Source: Flagellimonas oceani
GTDB lineage: Bacteria > Bacteroidota > Bacteroidia > Flavobacteriales > Flavobacteriaceae
Length of the DNA stretch: 64,000 bases
Direction of reading: 5' to 3'
NCBI RefSeq assembly: GCF_011068285.1
Contig: NZ_CP049616.1
Span: 593,501-657,500, forward strand
Shown here: positions 43,713 to 53,850 of the stretch, one piece after another
Numbering within the stretch: position 1 is the stretch's first letter
How the letters are laid out: every line of letters begins with the position of its first letter
Position numbers and translations under genes: made by a program
Notes under the pieces: generated by a model
The model's database searches: none
What the model saw: the letters and a program-made list of their open reading frames with translations, nothing else
Told to the model about the DNA's origin: nothing

Positions 43713-44225
43713 ATGAAAATTGTTTTAGTAGGATATATGGCAAGTGGGAAGTCGACCGTTGGACGATTGTTGGCCAGTCATTTACAGATGCAATTCATCG
43801 ATCTGGACGACTATATTGAAGCCAATCAAAAAAAATCCATAAAAAATATATTTTCTGAAAAAGGAGAGATTTTTTTCAGGAAGTTGGAGCATGAAATGTT
43901 GAAAGAGGTTTTGGAAAAGGAGGAATCCATTATAATTTCGACGGGGGGCGGTACACCATGCTATGGAAACAATATGACCACAATTTTGGAACAGGCAGAC
44001 ACATCTATTTACCTTGACCTAAGCATTCCCAATCTGGTGAACAGGATTTCAAAGGAAAAAGAGAGCCGTCCGTTGGTAAAAAATATTCCCGATGCGGAAC
44101 TTCCGGTGTTTATCGGTAAGCACCTTTTTGAGCGTAGACCGTATTACATGCAAGCTAAAAATGTGGTGGATTGCAACGGGGCAGATGTAGAAACCGTAGT
44201 GCAACGAATACGGGACCTACTCTAA
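43713..44225 (+). CDS. aroK: shikimate kinase
   Basis: This 170-residue protein has the P-loop GYMASGKSTVGRLLA, the shikimate-binding IDLDDYIE and EIFFRKLEHEML, and STGGGTPCY and FERRPYYMQA near the end. It phosphorylates shikimate at O3 in the chorismate pathway. The 3' end overlaps the convergent phosphoribosyltransferase gene by 9 bp. Confidence 0.95.
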   Translation: MKIVLVGYMASGKSTVGRLLASHLQMQFIDLDDYIEANQKKSIKNIFSEKGEIFFRKLEHEMLKEVLEKEESIIISTGGGTPCYGNNMTTILEQADTSIYLDLSIPNLVNRISKEKESRPLVKNIPDAELPVFIGKHLFERRPYYMQAKNVVDCNGADVETVVQRIRDLL

Positions 44226-44714
44226 ATAGACCGCATTGTTCTTCGGTTCAAAATCCACTTTAATGTGTTCGTTCAGCGATGTGGATAGCGATATGCCCTT
44301 AAAATCGGCCTTAATGGGGTATTTTTTATGGTTCCTGTTGACCAATACAGCAGTTTTAAGCTGTTTTATCGGTGTTTTAAGAAAATGATGCGTTCCATAG
44401 ATTAAAGTGGTGCCCGAGTTCAATACATCGTCCACTAACACTATCGACTTATTTTTATAGCCTTCTTCAGGGAGCGAGGTGCTCACCCCACTTTCCAACG
44501 GATTTTTTTTATCCATATCCATTTTGCACAAAATAATATCGGCATCGGTAATTTTTTTTAATACCGCGATTATTTTTTTGGCAAAGCTCTCACCGCCACC
44601 CGTAATCCCGGCAACCACAATTTCGGACTCATCGACATTGGTCTCATAAATTTGATAGGCGATGCGCTTTGTGATATGCTGAATTTGATCGTGGCTAAGT
44701 ATATGGTTGCTCAT
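44217..44714 (-). CDS. phosphoribosyltransferase
   Basis: The 165-residue protein has the PRPP-binding motif IVLVDDVLNSGTTLIYG and an upstream ITGGGESFAKKI loop. It belongs to the type I PRTase fold, as in PyrR/Hpt-like proteins. The substrate base cannot be told. It is convergent with aroK. Confidence 0.85.
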   Translation of the reverse strand: MSNHILSHDQIQHITKRIAYQIYETNVDESEIVVAGITGGGESFAKKIIAVLKKITDADIILCKMDMDKKNPLESGVSTSLPEEGYKNKSIVLVDDVLNSGTTLIYGTHHFLKTPIKQLKTAVLVNRNHKKYPIKADFKGISLSTSLNEHIKVDFEPKNNAVYLE

Positions 44715-44751
44715 AGTAACGCTATAGTTGATTCAAAGATATGAAAACGGT

Positions 44752-45123
44752 TTATTCCGATTCGTCCAAAAAATCGTCCAGATCCCGGCGGTCTTTTTTG
44801 GTAGGTCGCCCCAATCCTTTTTTTCTGTAATGTTTTTTGGCGTGCGAAAGCAGTTCGCTGTGTTCAAAAGCATCTTTTGGCGTGGTGTCCTTTCGGTAGA
44901 TGTCCACCAATTTGGCACCAACGCGGCTTTCGGGAACATCCAAAACGGTAAGTTGGTAATCGATTTGGTTTTTACGTACCACGATTTTATCCATGGGGTA
45001 AACTTCACGGGAGGGCTTTACGGCGTCCCCATTTACCTTAACGTGGCCCTTTTTTACCACATTGGAGGCAATGCTTCTTGTTTTAAAGTATCTGGTGCAC
45101 CAAAGGTACTTGTCTATTCGCAT
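44752..45123 (-). CDS. S4-domain RNA-binding protein (Hsp15-like)
   Basis: The ATG at 45123 gives 123 residues: MRIDKYLWCTRYFKTRSIAS and KKGHVKVNGDAVKPSREV form the S4 fold, followed by a basic tail (KKHYRKKGLGRPTKKDRRD). This is the HslR/Hsp15 plan, a protein that rescues stalled 50S-nascent chain complexes. An upstream in-frame ATG adds 11 residues. Confidence 0.88.
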   Translation of the reverse strand: MRIDKYLWCTRYFKTRSIASNVVKKGHVKVNGDAVKPSREVYPMDKIVVRKNQIDYQLTVLDVPESRVGAKLVDIYRKDTTPKDAFEHSELLSHAKKHYRKKGLGRPTKKDRRDLDDFLDESE

Positions 45124-45200
45124 GGTCTCGCAAATCTTTGTTAATGGACAGAACAAAAATAATGGAAAATTGTATCTTGCGCGCCTAAATAACAGACTTG

Positions 45201-46151
45201 ATGAAGTACGGAATTTTAGTATTTATTTGTTTTGCGGTCACGCTACTATCCTGTAAAAATGATGATAATGGAGGCCCCGATGCCATACCACCAAGCCTAT
45301 TGAGCGATGTGGCACCGGAGGATGACGAAACCATAAGGGAGTTTTTGAACACTCACTTTTACAACTACGAAGAATTTGAAACTCCACCAGAGGGATTTGA
45401 TTATAGGATAGTTATTGATACCATAGCCGGGGAGAATGCGGACAAAAGACCTTTAATGGAAGATGCCGAATCGGTTACCGTAAATGTTTCATCAAGTTTT
45501 TTAGGGTTGAATGCCGGGGAAGAGGATATAGCCCATAAACTCTATTATATAGAAGTTCGGGAAGGTGAAGGCGGAAGTCCGACCTATGCTGATTCAACTT
45601 TTGTAAAATATGAAGGCTCTTTGTTAAATGGAACTACTTTTGATCAAAACCCTGATTTTTTATGGCAAGTACTTCCCTTTTCTGTGAGGGGGTATGCCAA
45701 TGGTATTGCACAAATGAAAGCAGGAACTCCCGACCAAATTATTGATAATCCCGATGGTACCTACAATATTACCAATAGTGGAATAGGGCTGATTATTATG
45801 CCTTCCGGTCTTGGGTATTTTAATTCCCCTACCACCTCCGTAATACCTAGATATGCACCTCTTGTTTTTAGAGTTGAGCTAGGCCTTTTTGTAGAGGATA
45901 CAGATAGTGATAACGATGGTATTCCTTCCATTGAAGAGGATCTGAACGGTAATGGGTATTTATTTGATGATAACACCGACTTTGATTTGGAACCGTTTAA
46001 TAGCCGTTTGACGAATTTTCGTGATGCTGATGACGACGGTGATGGTATACCCACACGGGACGAGATTTCTGATGACGATGGCAACATTATTACTCCATAC
46101 CCTGATGCCGATGGAGATGGGACTCCAGATTATTTAGATCCGGATAACTAG
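45201..46151 (+). CDS. FKBP-type peptidyl-prolyl isomerase lipoprotein
   Basis: The ATG at 45201 gives 316 residues with a lipoprotein signal (YGILVFICFAVTLLSCKND). The FKBP domain has VKYEGSLLNGTTFDQNPDF and IMPSGLGYFNS. The C-terminus has Asp-rich repeats like thrombospondin type 3 calcium-binding units (TDSDNDGIPS, DADDDGDGIPT, DADGDGTPDYLD). It likely assists folding in the periplasm or at the outer membrane. The ATG is chosen over a TTG three bases upstream. Confidence 0.85.
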   Translation: MKYGILVFICFAVTLLSCKNDDNGGPDAIPPSLLSDVAPEDDETIREFLNTHFYNYEEFETPPEGFDYRIVIDTIAGENADKRPLMEDAESVTVNVSSSFLGLNAGEEDIAHKLYYIEVREGEGGSPTYADSTFVKYEGSLLNGTTFDQNPDFLWQVLPFSVRGYANGIAQMKAGTPDQIIDNPDGTYNITNSGIGLIIMPSGLGYFNSPTTSVIPRYAPLVFRVELGLFVEDTDSDNDGIPSIEEDLNGNGYLFDDNTDFDLEPFNSRLTNFRDADDDGDGIPTRDEISDDDGNIITPYPDADGDGTPDYLDPDN

Positions 46152-46177
46152 GAAAGAAAAAAATTTAGATAAAAAAA

Positions 46178-46206
46178 GCCCCGCTGAAACTCAGCGGGGC
46201 TTTTTT
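46178..46206. terminator. bidirectional terminator
   Basis: GCCCCGCTGA-AAC-TCAGCGGGGC is a perfect 10-bp stem flanked by A7 and T6. It lies between the FKBP gene and the convergent porin gene. Confidence 0.92.
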
Positions 46207-46223
46207 ATGCGTTCAGTAGCAAT

Positions 46224-46823
46224 CTACAATTTCAGTGATGCTGCAAAAATAACTTGCGAAGGCCTTGAATCTATTCTTCCTTCCACATTGGCAACATTGG
46301 CGTCGATAAATTCGGCCTCGTTTTTAGAGAAGCCCCTTTCATACCGTACATCCAGTCCCAATCTTCCAAGATTGACACCGATACCGGCATTTAGACCAAC
46401 TGTAAAATCGTTTTCTACATCTTCGACCGTCAAACCTTCCAAATCATTTTTAAGGGTGTATTGGAAAGCGGGACCTGCAAAAATATGCAGGGGTCCAATC
46501 AGTTTATACCCCAAAAGCACGGGCATGTCCAATTTGGACACATCGTAGTCCTGTGAGTTTCCATTAATATCATAGGAACTCTTTGTCTTGGAATATACCA
46601 ATTCGGGCCTTAGATAAATTTTAGGGAAATCCAATTTGCCCCAAAAGCCAAAATGATATCCAGCCTTACCTTCAGGATCATCAACGGCATCCGTTACGGT
46701 GTTGACCAAATCTCCGTTCTTGTTGTACGAAAGACCGGCCTTAATACCGAATCCTGAGCCGCTCTGGGCCATGGCAGCAGAGCCGATTAGGGCAAATGCT
46801 ACTACTAAAAAAGTTTTTTTCAT
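46224..46823 (-). CDS. outer-membrane beta-barrel (porin family) protein
   Basis: The ATG at 46823 gives 199 residues with a signal peptide (TFLVVAFALIGSAAMAQ). The mature sequence is a typical eight-strand barrel (GFGIKAGLSYNKNGD, VLLGYKLIGPLHIFAGPAFQ, VGLNAGIGVNLGRLGLDVRY) ending in LKL. It belongs to the OmpX/PorT-like beta-barrel group. The transported substance, if any, is unknown. Confidence 0.85.
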   Translation of the reverse strand: MKKTFLVVAFALIGSAAMAQSGSGFGIKAGLSYNKNGDLVNTVTDAVDDPEGKAGYHFGFWGKLDFPKIYLRPELVYSKTKSSYDINGNSQDYDVSKLDMPVLLGYKLIGPLHIFAGPAFQYTLKNDLEGLTVEDVENDFTVGLNAGIGVNLGRLGLDVRYERGFSKNEAEFIDANVANVEGRIDSRPSQVIFAASLKL

Positions 46824-46872
46824 AAGTGTTGTTTTAAAAGATTGAAATATTTCCACAGGGAAATAGTTGAAA

Positions 46873-47826
46873 CTATTTACGTTTCAACACCTTTAAAACG
46901 GCAGCTTCGATAGCTTTATTGTTCAAGCCGTACTTCTCCATCAACTGTTCTGGCGTACCACTTTCCCCAAAAGTATCCTGTGTTGCCACAAACTCCTGAG
47001 GCGCAGGATGGTTGCTGGCCAAAACTCTTGCCACACTTTCTCCAAGTCCACCTAAATAATTGTGTTCCTCAGCGGTTACCACACATCCCGTTTTTTTCAC
47101 AGAATCCAAAATGGCCTTGTCATCCAAAGGTTTAATGGTGTGAATGTTGATCACTTCCGCGGATATTCCTTGGTTTTCCAAGCTTTCTGCGGCAAGTAAC
47201 GCTTGCCATACCAAATGTCCTGTCGCAATAATGGTCACATCGCTTCCTTCGTTGAGCATAAGCGCCTTGCCGATTTCGAATTTTTGGTCAACAGGGGTGA
47301 AATTCGCAACCTTAGGACGTCCAAAACGAAGATAGACCGGTCCATGATGCTCCGCAATGGCAATGGTGGCCGCTTTGGTCTGGTTAAAATCACATGGGTT
47401 GATCACCGTCATCCCGGGCAACATTTTCATCAAACCGATATCTTCCAAAATCTGGTGGGTTGCACCATCTTCGCCCAAGGTCAAACCTGAGTGGGAAGCG
47501 CATATTTTTACGTTTTTGTCAGAATACGCTATGGACTGGCGGATTTGATCGTACACGCGGCCAGTGGCAAAGTTGGCAAATGTGGAAGCAAAAGGGATTT
47601 TACCACCGATGGTCAAACCTGCTGCCATGCCCATCATATTGGCCTCCGCGATTCCCACTTGAAAGAAACGCTCTGGATTTTCCTCGATAAAGGTTTCAAT
47701 CTTAAGGGAACCTACCAAATCGGCACAAAGTGCCACTACATTGGGATTGGTCCTTCCCAGTTCCGTCATTCCCGCGCCATATCCGCTTCGGGTGTCCTGT
47801 TTTCCTTGATCTGTATATTTAGTCAT
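46873..47826 (-). CDS. transketolase, C-terminal subunit
   Basis: The 317-residue protein has the pyrimidine-binding domain (ALCADLVGSLKIETF, GLTLGEDGATHQILEDIGLM) and the C-terminal domain (VVTAEEHNYLGGLGESVARV). With the N-terminal subunit gene 17 bp upstream on the same strand it forms a split transketolase of the pentose-phosphate pathway. The split form is usual in Bacteroidota. Confidence 0.92.
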   Translation of the reverse strand: MTKYTDQGKQDTRSGYGAGMTELGRTNPNVVALCADLVGSLKIETFIEENPERFFQVGIAEANMMGMAAGLTIGGKIPFASTFANFATGRVYDQIRQSIAYSDKNVKICASHSGLTLGEDGATHQILEDIGLMKMLPGMTVINPCDFNQTKAATIAIAEHHGPVYLRFGRPKVANFTPVDQKFEIGKALMLNEGSDVTIIATGHLVWQALLAAESLENQGISAEVINIHTIKPLDDKAILDSVKKTGCVVTAEEHNYLGGLGESVARVLASNHPAPQEFVATQDTFGESGTPEQLMEKYGLNNKAIEAAVLKVLKRK

Positions 47827-47843
47827 TGTATCTTTTTCTATGA

Positions 47844-48689
47844 TTAGTAATCGCCTAAAGTCTCAGGGTTCTGTTCCAATGCGTTTGCCAATTGCTCATC
47901 GCTAGGGGCTTTGCCGTGCCATGCATGGGTGTGCATCATAAAATCGACACCATTGCCCATTTCAGTGGTCATCACAATGCAAACAGGTTTTCCTTTTCCA
48001 GTTCTGCTCTTGGCTTCTTTGAGTCCGGCAACCACCTGTTCAAGATCATTTCCATTTTCTATTTCCAATACATCCCATCCAAAAACCCTGAATTTTTCTG
48101 CAACATCGCCCAGTGGCAGTACATCTTCTGTGGCACCGTCGATTTGTTGTCCGTTTCTATCAACGGTTGAAATCAAGTTGTCCACTTTGTTCCCAGCGGC
48201 GTACATGATGGCCTCCCAGTTTTGACCTTCTTGCAACTCGCCGTCTCCATGAAGGCTGAATACCAAATGATCGTCACCGTTCAATTTTTTGGCCAATGCG
48301 GCACCAATGGCAACGGACATTCCCTGTCCCAAGGAACCTGATGCTACGCGAACCCCTGGCAAACCTTCGTGGGTAGTGGGGTGCCCCTGTAATCTGGAAT
48401 CGATTAGCCTAAAGGTGTTGAGTTCCTCGATGGGAAAATAACCTCTTCGAGCTAGTACACTGTAAAATACGGGCGAAATATGGCCATTGGAGAGGAAAAA
48501 TACGTCTTCCCCGATTCCATCCATATCAAAACCTTCTTTTAATTCCATTACCTCATTGTAGAGTGCTACAAAAAACTCGGTACAGCCCAAAGAACCTCCT
48601 GGGTGACCCGAATTTACCTTATGGACCATGCGTAAAATGTCCCTTCTAACCTGTACTACCAGGTCCTGTAATTCTTGCGTGTTCGGCAT
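47844..48689 (-). CDS. transketolase, N-terminal subunit
   Basis: This 281-residue protein has the thiamine-diphosphate domain: NSGHPGGSLGCTEFFVAL, SGSLGQGMSVAIGAAL and HGDGELQEGQNWEAIM (metal-binding GDGEL). It pairs with the C-terminal subunit encoded next. Together they move two-carbon units between sugar phosphates. Confidence 0.93.
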   Translation of the reverse strand: MPNTQELQDLVVQVRRDILRMVHKVNSGHPGGSLGCTEFFVALYNEVMELKEGFDMDGIGEDVFFLSNGHISPVFYSVLARRGYFPIEELNTFRLIDSRLQGHPTTHEGLPGVRVASGSLGQGMSVAIGAALAKKLNGDDHLVFSLHGDGELQEGQNWEAIMYAAGNKVDNLISTVDRNGQQIDGATEDVLPLGDVAEKFRVFGWDVLEIENGNDLEQVVAGLKEAKSRTGKGKPVCIVMTTEMGNGVDFMMHTHAWHGKAPSDEQLANALEQNPETLGDY

Positions 48690-48845
48690 CGTGTTTCTAA
48701 TTTAGATATCAAATGTAATCGCATTATTCGTAGAAAACAAGTGTTGAATATACATTTATTAAACGGCTTATGCTCAGAAACTTTATTTTTTTGTTAAGGA
48801 TGAACGAAATAGAGTTAGTTATATTTGCGGTTCTAAAACGAACAA

Positions 48846-49976
48846 TTGGATTTTACCTTACTACAAAAGGATAGCAAAACTAAGGCTAGGGCAGGGGAGT
48901 TGAAGACCGACAACGGCAACATTCAGACCCCGATATTTATGCCGGTGGGCACCGTTGCATCGGTAAAGGGCGTGCACCAGCGGGAGTTAAAGGATGAAAT
49001 TAATCCTGATATTATTTTGGGAAATACCTATCATCTTTTTTTGAGACCGGGTACCGGAATACTGGAAGAGGCTGGCGGCCTGCATAAATTTATGAACTGG
49101 GACCGGCCCATTTTGACGGATAGTGGCGGCTATCAAGTCTATTCCTTATCTGATAACAGAAAGATAAAAGAGGAGGGTGTCAAGTTTAAATCCCATATCG
49201 ATGGGTCGCGCCATGTTTTTACCCCGGAAAATGTAATGGAGATACAGCGTACCATTGGTGCGGACATCATCATGGCTTTTGATGAGTGTACGCCATACCC
49301 ATGTGATTACCAGTACGCGAAACGGTCCATGCACATGACGCATAGGTGGCTGGACAGATGTATCAACCATTTGGAAAAGCTACCGTTCAAATATGGGTAT
49401 TCACAAAGTTTTTTTCCAATTGTACAGGGGTCTACCTATAAAGATTTAAGAAAACAATCCGCAGAATACATTGCATCCGTAGGGGCGGAAGGAAATGCCA
49501 TTGGCGGGCTCTCGGTTGGTGAGCCTGCCGAGGAAATGTACGAAATGGCGGAAATCGTATGCGATATTCTGCCAGAGGACAAGCCAAGATATTTAATGGG
49601 GGTAGGCACGCCCATCAATATTTTGGAAAATATAGCATTGGGCGTGGATATGTTCGATTGTGTGATGCCCACCCGAAATGCTAGAAATGGTATGCTGTTC
49701 ACGGCCCATGGCACCATCAACATCAAAAACAAGAAATGGGAAAACGATTTTTCTGCGATTGATGAAATGGGCATCACATTTGTGGATACCGAGTATTCCA
49801 AGGCCTATCTGCGACACTTGTTCGCGGCCAATGAATATTTGGGCAAGCAAATTGCCACCATTCACAACCTTGGTTTTTATTTATGGTTGGTGCGTACCGC
49901 AAGAGAACGTATTTTAGCCGGAGACTTTTTGGAGTGGAAGAACCAAATGGTCAATCAAATGGATAAAAGATTGTAA
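48846..49976 (+). CDS. tgt: queuine tRNA-ribosyltransferase
   Basis: The 376-residue protein has DSGGYQVYSLSDNRKIKEEG (catalytic Asp), IMAFDECTPYPC, AIGGLSVGEPAEEMYEM, FDCVMPTRNARNG and the tRNA-binding end. It swaps guanine for a queuine precursor at position 34 of GUN tRNAs. The start is TTG at 48846: no ATG or GTG lies upstream in frame, and the N-terminus then matches the family. A TATATTTG box (48820-48827) precedes it. The permease ATG overlaps the stop by one base. Confidence 0.93.
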   Translation: MDFTLLQKDSKTKARAGELKTDNGNIQTPIFMPVGTVASVKGVHQRELKDEINPDIILGNTYHLFLRPGTGILEEAGGLHKFMNWDRPILTDSGGYQVYSLSDNRKIKEEGVKFKSHIDGSRHVFTPENVMEIQRTIGADIIMAFDECTPYPCDYQYAKRSMHMTHRWLDRCINHLEKLPFKYGYSQSFFPIVQGSTYKDLRKQSAEYIASVGAEGNAIGGLSVGEPAEEMYEMAEIVCDILPEDKPRYLMGVGTPINILENIALGVDMFDCVMPTRNARNGMLFTAHGTINIKNKKWENDFSAIDEMGITFVDTEYSKAYLRHLFAANEYLGKQIATIHNLGFYLWLVRTARERILAGDFLEWKNQMVNQMDKRL

Positions 49977-51058
49977 TGCTTACCATATTAGATAGATACA
50001 TTTTAAAACGCTACCTGATCACCTTTATGGGTATGCTTTTGCTGTTCGTGCCCATTGGGATTATGGCGAACTTGGCGGAAAAAATTGGTAAGATCATAGA
50101 CAATGAAGCCCCATTGGCCGAAGTGATCGTTTTTTATGGAAACTTTACCTTGGTCATCGGAAACTTGTTGTTGCCCATTTTCCTTTTTCTATCTATCATC
50201 TTTTTTACCTCAAAACTGGCCAGTAATACCGAAATCGTAGCGATTTTGAGTTCGGGTGTGTCATTTGGACGGTTTTTGCGACCCTATTTTGTCGGGGCAA
50301 CATTGGTGGCCATACTCATCTTTATGATGGGGATGTTCATTGTACCGCATGCCAGTATCGGTTTTAACGAATTTGAGTACAAATATTTTAAGAAGGGCAA
50401 ACAGACCCGGGTAACGGAGAATATCTTCAACCAATTGAACGAGCGTGACTATTTATATGTAAGCAGCTTTGACCCCAATCGTCAAATCGGTTATAATTTC
50501 ACCTACGAGCACTTCGACTCCATCGGAAAGCTGGACTATAAAATTTCTGCCAGCAATATTCGTTGGATCGCGGATGATAGTATTTACCGTTTAACGAATT
50601 ATGAGAAACGCGAGGTGAGAAATGAAACGGAATACATCAATGCCAAGCGTAGGCTGGATACCGTTTTCTCCTTTAAAATAGATGACCTTACCCCGGTGTC
50701 CTATGTAGCGGAGACCAAAAACCTTTTTGAGCTCAACGACTTTATCGAAGATCAGCGTAGAAAGGGCGCATCCAACATCAATGCATACGTACTTGTTAAA
50801 TACAAACGATGGGCACTGCCCATAGCGGCATTCATCCTAACCGTGATAGCGGTGGCGGTATCTTCCGTAAAACGTAGGGGAGGTATGGGCCTTAATTTGG
50901 CATTTGGCATAGGGGTGGCCTTCGTATATATCTTTTTTGACAAAGTTTTTGGAACATTGGCAGAGCAATCTGGTTTTTCACCACTTTTGGCGGTGGTGAT
51001 TCCGAACCTTCTTTTTGGTGTTTTTGCCATTTATATGTTGATGAAAGCCAAACGATAA
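49976..51058 (+). CDS. LptF/LptG-family permease
   Basis: The 360-residue protein has the YjgP/YjgQ start (LDRYILKRYLITFMGMLLLF), helices near residues 60-125, a ~150-residue periplasmic beta-jellyroll, and C-terminal helices (KRWALPIAAFILTVIAVAVS and others). It is part of the LptBFG transporter that extracts lipopolysaccharide for export. Whether it is F or G cannot be told here. It overlaps tgt by one base. Confidence 0.9.
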   Translation: MLTILDRYILKRYLITFMGMLLLFVPIGIMANLAEKIGKIIDNEAPLAEVIVFYGNFTLVIGNLLLPIFLFLSIIFFTSKLASNTEIVAILSSGVSFGRFLRPYFVGATLVAILIFMMGMFIVPHASIGFNEFEYKYFKKGKQTRVTENIFNQLNERDYLYVSSFDPNRQIGYNFTYEHFDSIGKLDYKISASNIRWIADDSIYRLTNYEKREVRNETEYINAKRRLDTVFSFKIDDLTPVSYVAETKNLFELNDFIEDQRRKGASNINAYVLVKYKRWALPIAAFILTVIAVAVSSVKRRGGMGLNLAFGIGVAFVYIFFDKVFGTLAEQSGFSPLLAVVIPNLLFGVFAIYMLMKAKR

Positions 51059-51129
51059 TTCAGTCATTACAGCGTATATTGTTGAAGTTAAAAGACTTGT
51101 ATATTTCATGTGAGTAAGCCATAATGTTA

Positions 51130-51137
51130 TATATTTG
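51130..51137 (+). promoter_or_regulatory. -7-like box before accA
   Basis: TATATTTG lies 35 bp before the accA start and fits TAnnTTTG. A good -33 TTG at the usual distance is not seen. Confidence 0.35.
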
Positions 51138-51172
51138 TCCCCATTGTTTTTCGTGAAAATAAAAGACTTCCC

Positions 51173-52126
51173 ATGGAATATCTAGAATTTGAACTCCCGA
51201 TCAAGGAACTTGAAGACCAACTTCAAAAATGTATGGTGATCGGGGAAGAAAGTGATGTAGACGTTACCGAGACCTGTTCTCAAATCGAGAAAAAACTGGC
51301 TCAGACCCGAAAAGATATCTATCAAAACCTTACAGCTTGGCAACGGGTGCAATTATCCAGGCATCCCAGCAGACCCTACACTATGGATTACATCAATGCC
51401 ATTTGTGGAGATACTTTTTTGGAGCTTCACGGTGACAGAAATGTAAAGGACGATAAGGCCATGGTGGGCGGTTTGGGAAAAATTGGTGACCAAAGCTATA
51501 TGTTCATCGGTCAACAGAAAGGATATAATACCAAGACCCGTCAATACCGAAATTTCGGTATGGCCAATCCCGAAGGATACCGTAAGGCACTTCGTTTGAT
51601 GAAGTCTGCCGAAAAATTCAACATACCCGTGGTGTGCTTTGTGGATACCCCCGGTGCCTATCCTGGCATCGAGGCAGAAGAGCGCGGCCAAGGTGAGGCC
51701 ATTGCCCGAAATATATTGGAGATGACCCGTTTAAAAGTACCGATAATTGTAATCATCATTGGTGAGGGAGCCTCCGGTGGCGCATTGGGCATTGGTGTTG
51801 GCGATAAAGTATTGATGTTGGAAAACACATGGTACTCCGTAATCTCCCCAGAATCGTGTTCATCCATACTTTGGAGAAGTTGGGAATACAAGGAACAAGC
51901 CGCAGAAGCATTGAAACTGACCGCTACCGATATGAAAAAGCAAGGTCTGGTCGATGAAATTGTTAAGGAACCCTTGGGAGGGGCACATACCAATAGACAG
52001 AAAACATTCGAAACCGTCGCAAATAAAATTTCTTCCCATTTTGAAGAACTCAATAAGTTATCACCAAAGGAATTGGTGAAATCCCGGATGGAAAAATATT
52101 CCAACATGGGGGTTTTCAGTGAATAA
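51173..52126 (+). CDS. accA: acetyl-CoA carboxylase carboxyltransferase alpha
   Basis: The 317-residue protein has the alpha-subunit pattern: [75 protein letters not shown] and [16 protein letters not shown]. It transfers the carboxyl group to acetyl-CoA in fatty acid synthesis. Length is typical. Confidence 0.96.
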   Translation: MEYLEFELPIKELEDQLQKCMVIGEESDVDVTETCSQIEKKLAQTRKDIYQNLTAWQRVQLSRHPSRPYTMDYINAICGDTFLELHGDRNVKDDKAMVGGLGKIGDQSYMFIGQQKGYNTKTRQYRNFGMANPEGYRKALRLMKSAEKFNIPVVCFVDTPGAYPGIEAEERGQGEAIARNILEMTRLKVPIIVIIIGEGASGGALGIGVGDKVLMLENTWYSVISPESCSSILWRSWEYKEQAAEALKLTATDMKKQGLVDEIVKEPLGGAHTNRQKTFETVANKISSHFEELNKLSPKELVKSRMEKYSNMGVFSE

Positions 52127-52293
52127 TCCTTGTTTTTTGGGGGTTGACCTTTTTAGTTAGGTTATATCCCCGATTTTTTTTATGTTATTAACAGGTATTT
52201 TAAGTTATCAACATTTAAATTGTTGAGTACCTGTGGAAATCGTTACTGTCAAAATTAAAGTTAACTTAAGGTTAATTAGCTACTTTCGCATTC

Positions 52294-53841
52294 ATGGAAA
52301 AACCCACCCCAATAGTAGGACACCGTGTGGATAAATCTGCGCTCATCAATCTTGAAAGAGGTAAAATACCTCCTCAAGCTGTTGATTTAGAGGAGGTTGT
52401 GTTGGGTGCCATGATGATTGATAAGAAAGGGGTCGATGAGGTAATCGATATTCTTCATCCAGACGTTTTCTACAAAGATTCCCATAAATATATTTACGAG
52501 GCCATCTTTAAATTGTTCGAATCTTCGGAACCAGTGGATTTATTAACTGTTTCCTCGCAATTAAAGAAAGATGGGAAGCTAGAAGCCTGTGGAGGTGATT
52601 TTTACTTGATAAAACTCACCCAAAAAGTGGCCTCTTCGGCACATATCGAGTTTCACGCCAGGATCATTCTTCAAAAATATATTCAACGTAGCCTGATTAA
52701 AATATCCAACGATATTATCGAGGAAGCGTACAGTGATGCCACCGATGTTTTTGACCTTCTGGACAATGCGGAAGCAAAATTGTACGAGGTAACCCAAGGT
52801 AATTTAAAGCGTTCCGCGGAGACTGCCCAAAACTTGGTGATTCAGGCCAAAAAACGAATAGAGGAGATTTCCAACAAAGAAGGTCTTAGTGGAATTCCTT
52901 CCGGTTTTGATAAGTTGGACAAGTTGACTTCTGGATGGCAGCCCAGTGATTTGATCATTGTGGCAGCACGTCCGGGTATGGGTAAAACAGCTTTGACGTT
53001 ATCCATGGCAAGAAATATTGCGGTCAATTCCGAAATCCCGGTAGCATTTTTCTCTTTGGAGATGTCATCCGTACAGTTGATCACCCGTTTGATTTCTTCG
53101 GAAACAGGTTTGTCATCAGAAAAATTGCGGACTGGTAAATTGGAAAAGCACGAGTGGGAACAATTAAATGTGAAGGTGAAAACCTTGGAAAAGGCACCAT
53201 TGTTCATTGACGATACCCCGTCGCTTTCCATTTTCGACCTTCGTGCCAAGGCCAGACGTTTGGCCTCACAGCATAATATACGCCTCATCATTATTGATTA
53301 TTTGCAGTTGATGACGGCTGGAGGCAGCCAAAAGGGAGGTAACCGTGAACAGGAAATTTCTACTATCTCACGTAACCTAAAGGCATTGGCCAAGGAACTC
53401 GATGTTCCTGTGATTGCCCTATCGCAGTTGTCAAGGGCCGTGGAGACCCGTGGAGGTAGCAAACGACCCATTCTTTCGGATTTGAGGGAATCAGGGGCCA
53501 TTGAGCAGGATGCGGATATTGTATCGTTCATCTACCGTCCGGAATACTATAAAATTGACGAGTGGGACGATGAGGAACGCACCCCTACCCAAGGTCAAGC
53601 TGAGTTTATTGTGGCCAAGCACCGTAACGGTGGTTTAGAAAATATTAGGTTAAAATTTGTGGGTGCTCTGGGTAAATTTGATAACTTGGATGACTTTGAT
53701 TCCCCATTCGAATTCCAATCGAAGATGAATGCGGACGAAGATAATCCCTTTGCGACACCAAATCTTCCCAGTGTGGACGATGCTTTTGGTAGCGCAATGA
53801 ACAGTGATGATGACCCAGATGATAATGACGTACCTTTCTAA
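52294..53841 (+). CDS. dnaB: replicative DNA helicase
   Basis: This 515-residue protein has the N-terminal DnaB domain (PPQAVDLEEVVLGAMMIDKK), Walker A RPGMGKTALTLSMARN, the FFSLEMSSVQLITRL motif, Walker B IIIDYLQLMT and the end SFIYRPEYY and VAKHRNGGLENIRL. It unwinds the replication fork. No intein or insert is seen. An acidic C-terminus (NSDDDPDDNDVPF) ends the protein. Confidence 0.97.
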   Translation: MEKPTPIVGHRVDKSALINLERGKIPPQAVDLEEVVLGAMMIDKKGVDEVIDILHPDVFYKDSHKYIYEAIFKLFESSEPVDLLTVSSQLKKDGKLEACGGDFYLIKLTQKVASSAHIEFHARIILQKYIQRSLIKISNDIIEEAYSDATDVFDLLDNAEAKLYEVTQGNLKRSAETAQNLVIQAKKRIEEISNKEGLSGIPSGFDKLDKLTSGWQPSDLIIVAARPGMGKTALTLSMARNIAVNSEIPVAFFSLEMSSVQLITRLISSETGLSSEKLRTGKLEKHEWEQLNVKVKTLEKAPLFIDDTPSLSIFDLRAKARRLASQHNIRLIIIDYLQLMTAGGSQKGGNREQEISTISRNLKALAKELDVPVIALSQLSRAVETRGGSKRPILSDLRESGAIEQDADIVSFIYRPEYYKIDEWDDEERTPTQGQAEFIVAKHRNGGLENIRLKFVGALGKFDNLDDFDSPFEFQSKMNADEDNPFATPNLPSVDDAFGSAMNSDDDPDDNDVPF

Positions 53842-53850
53842 AAAAGTCGT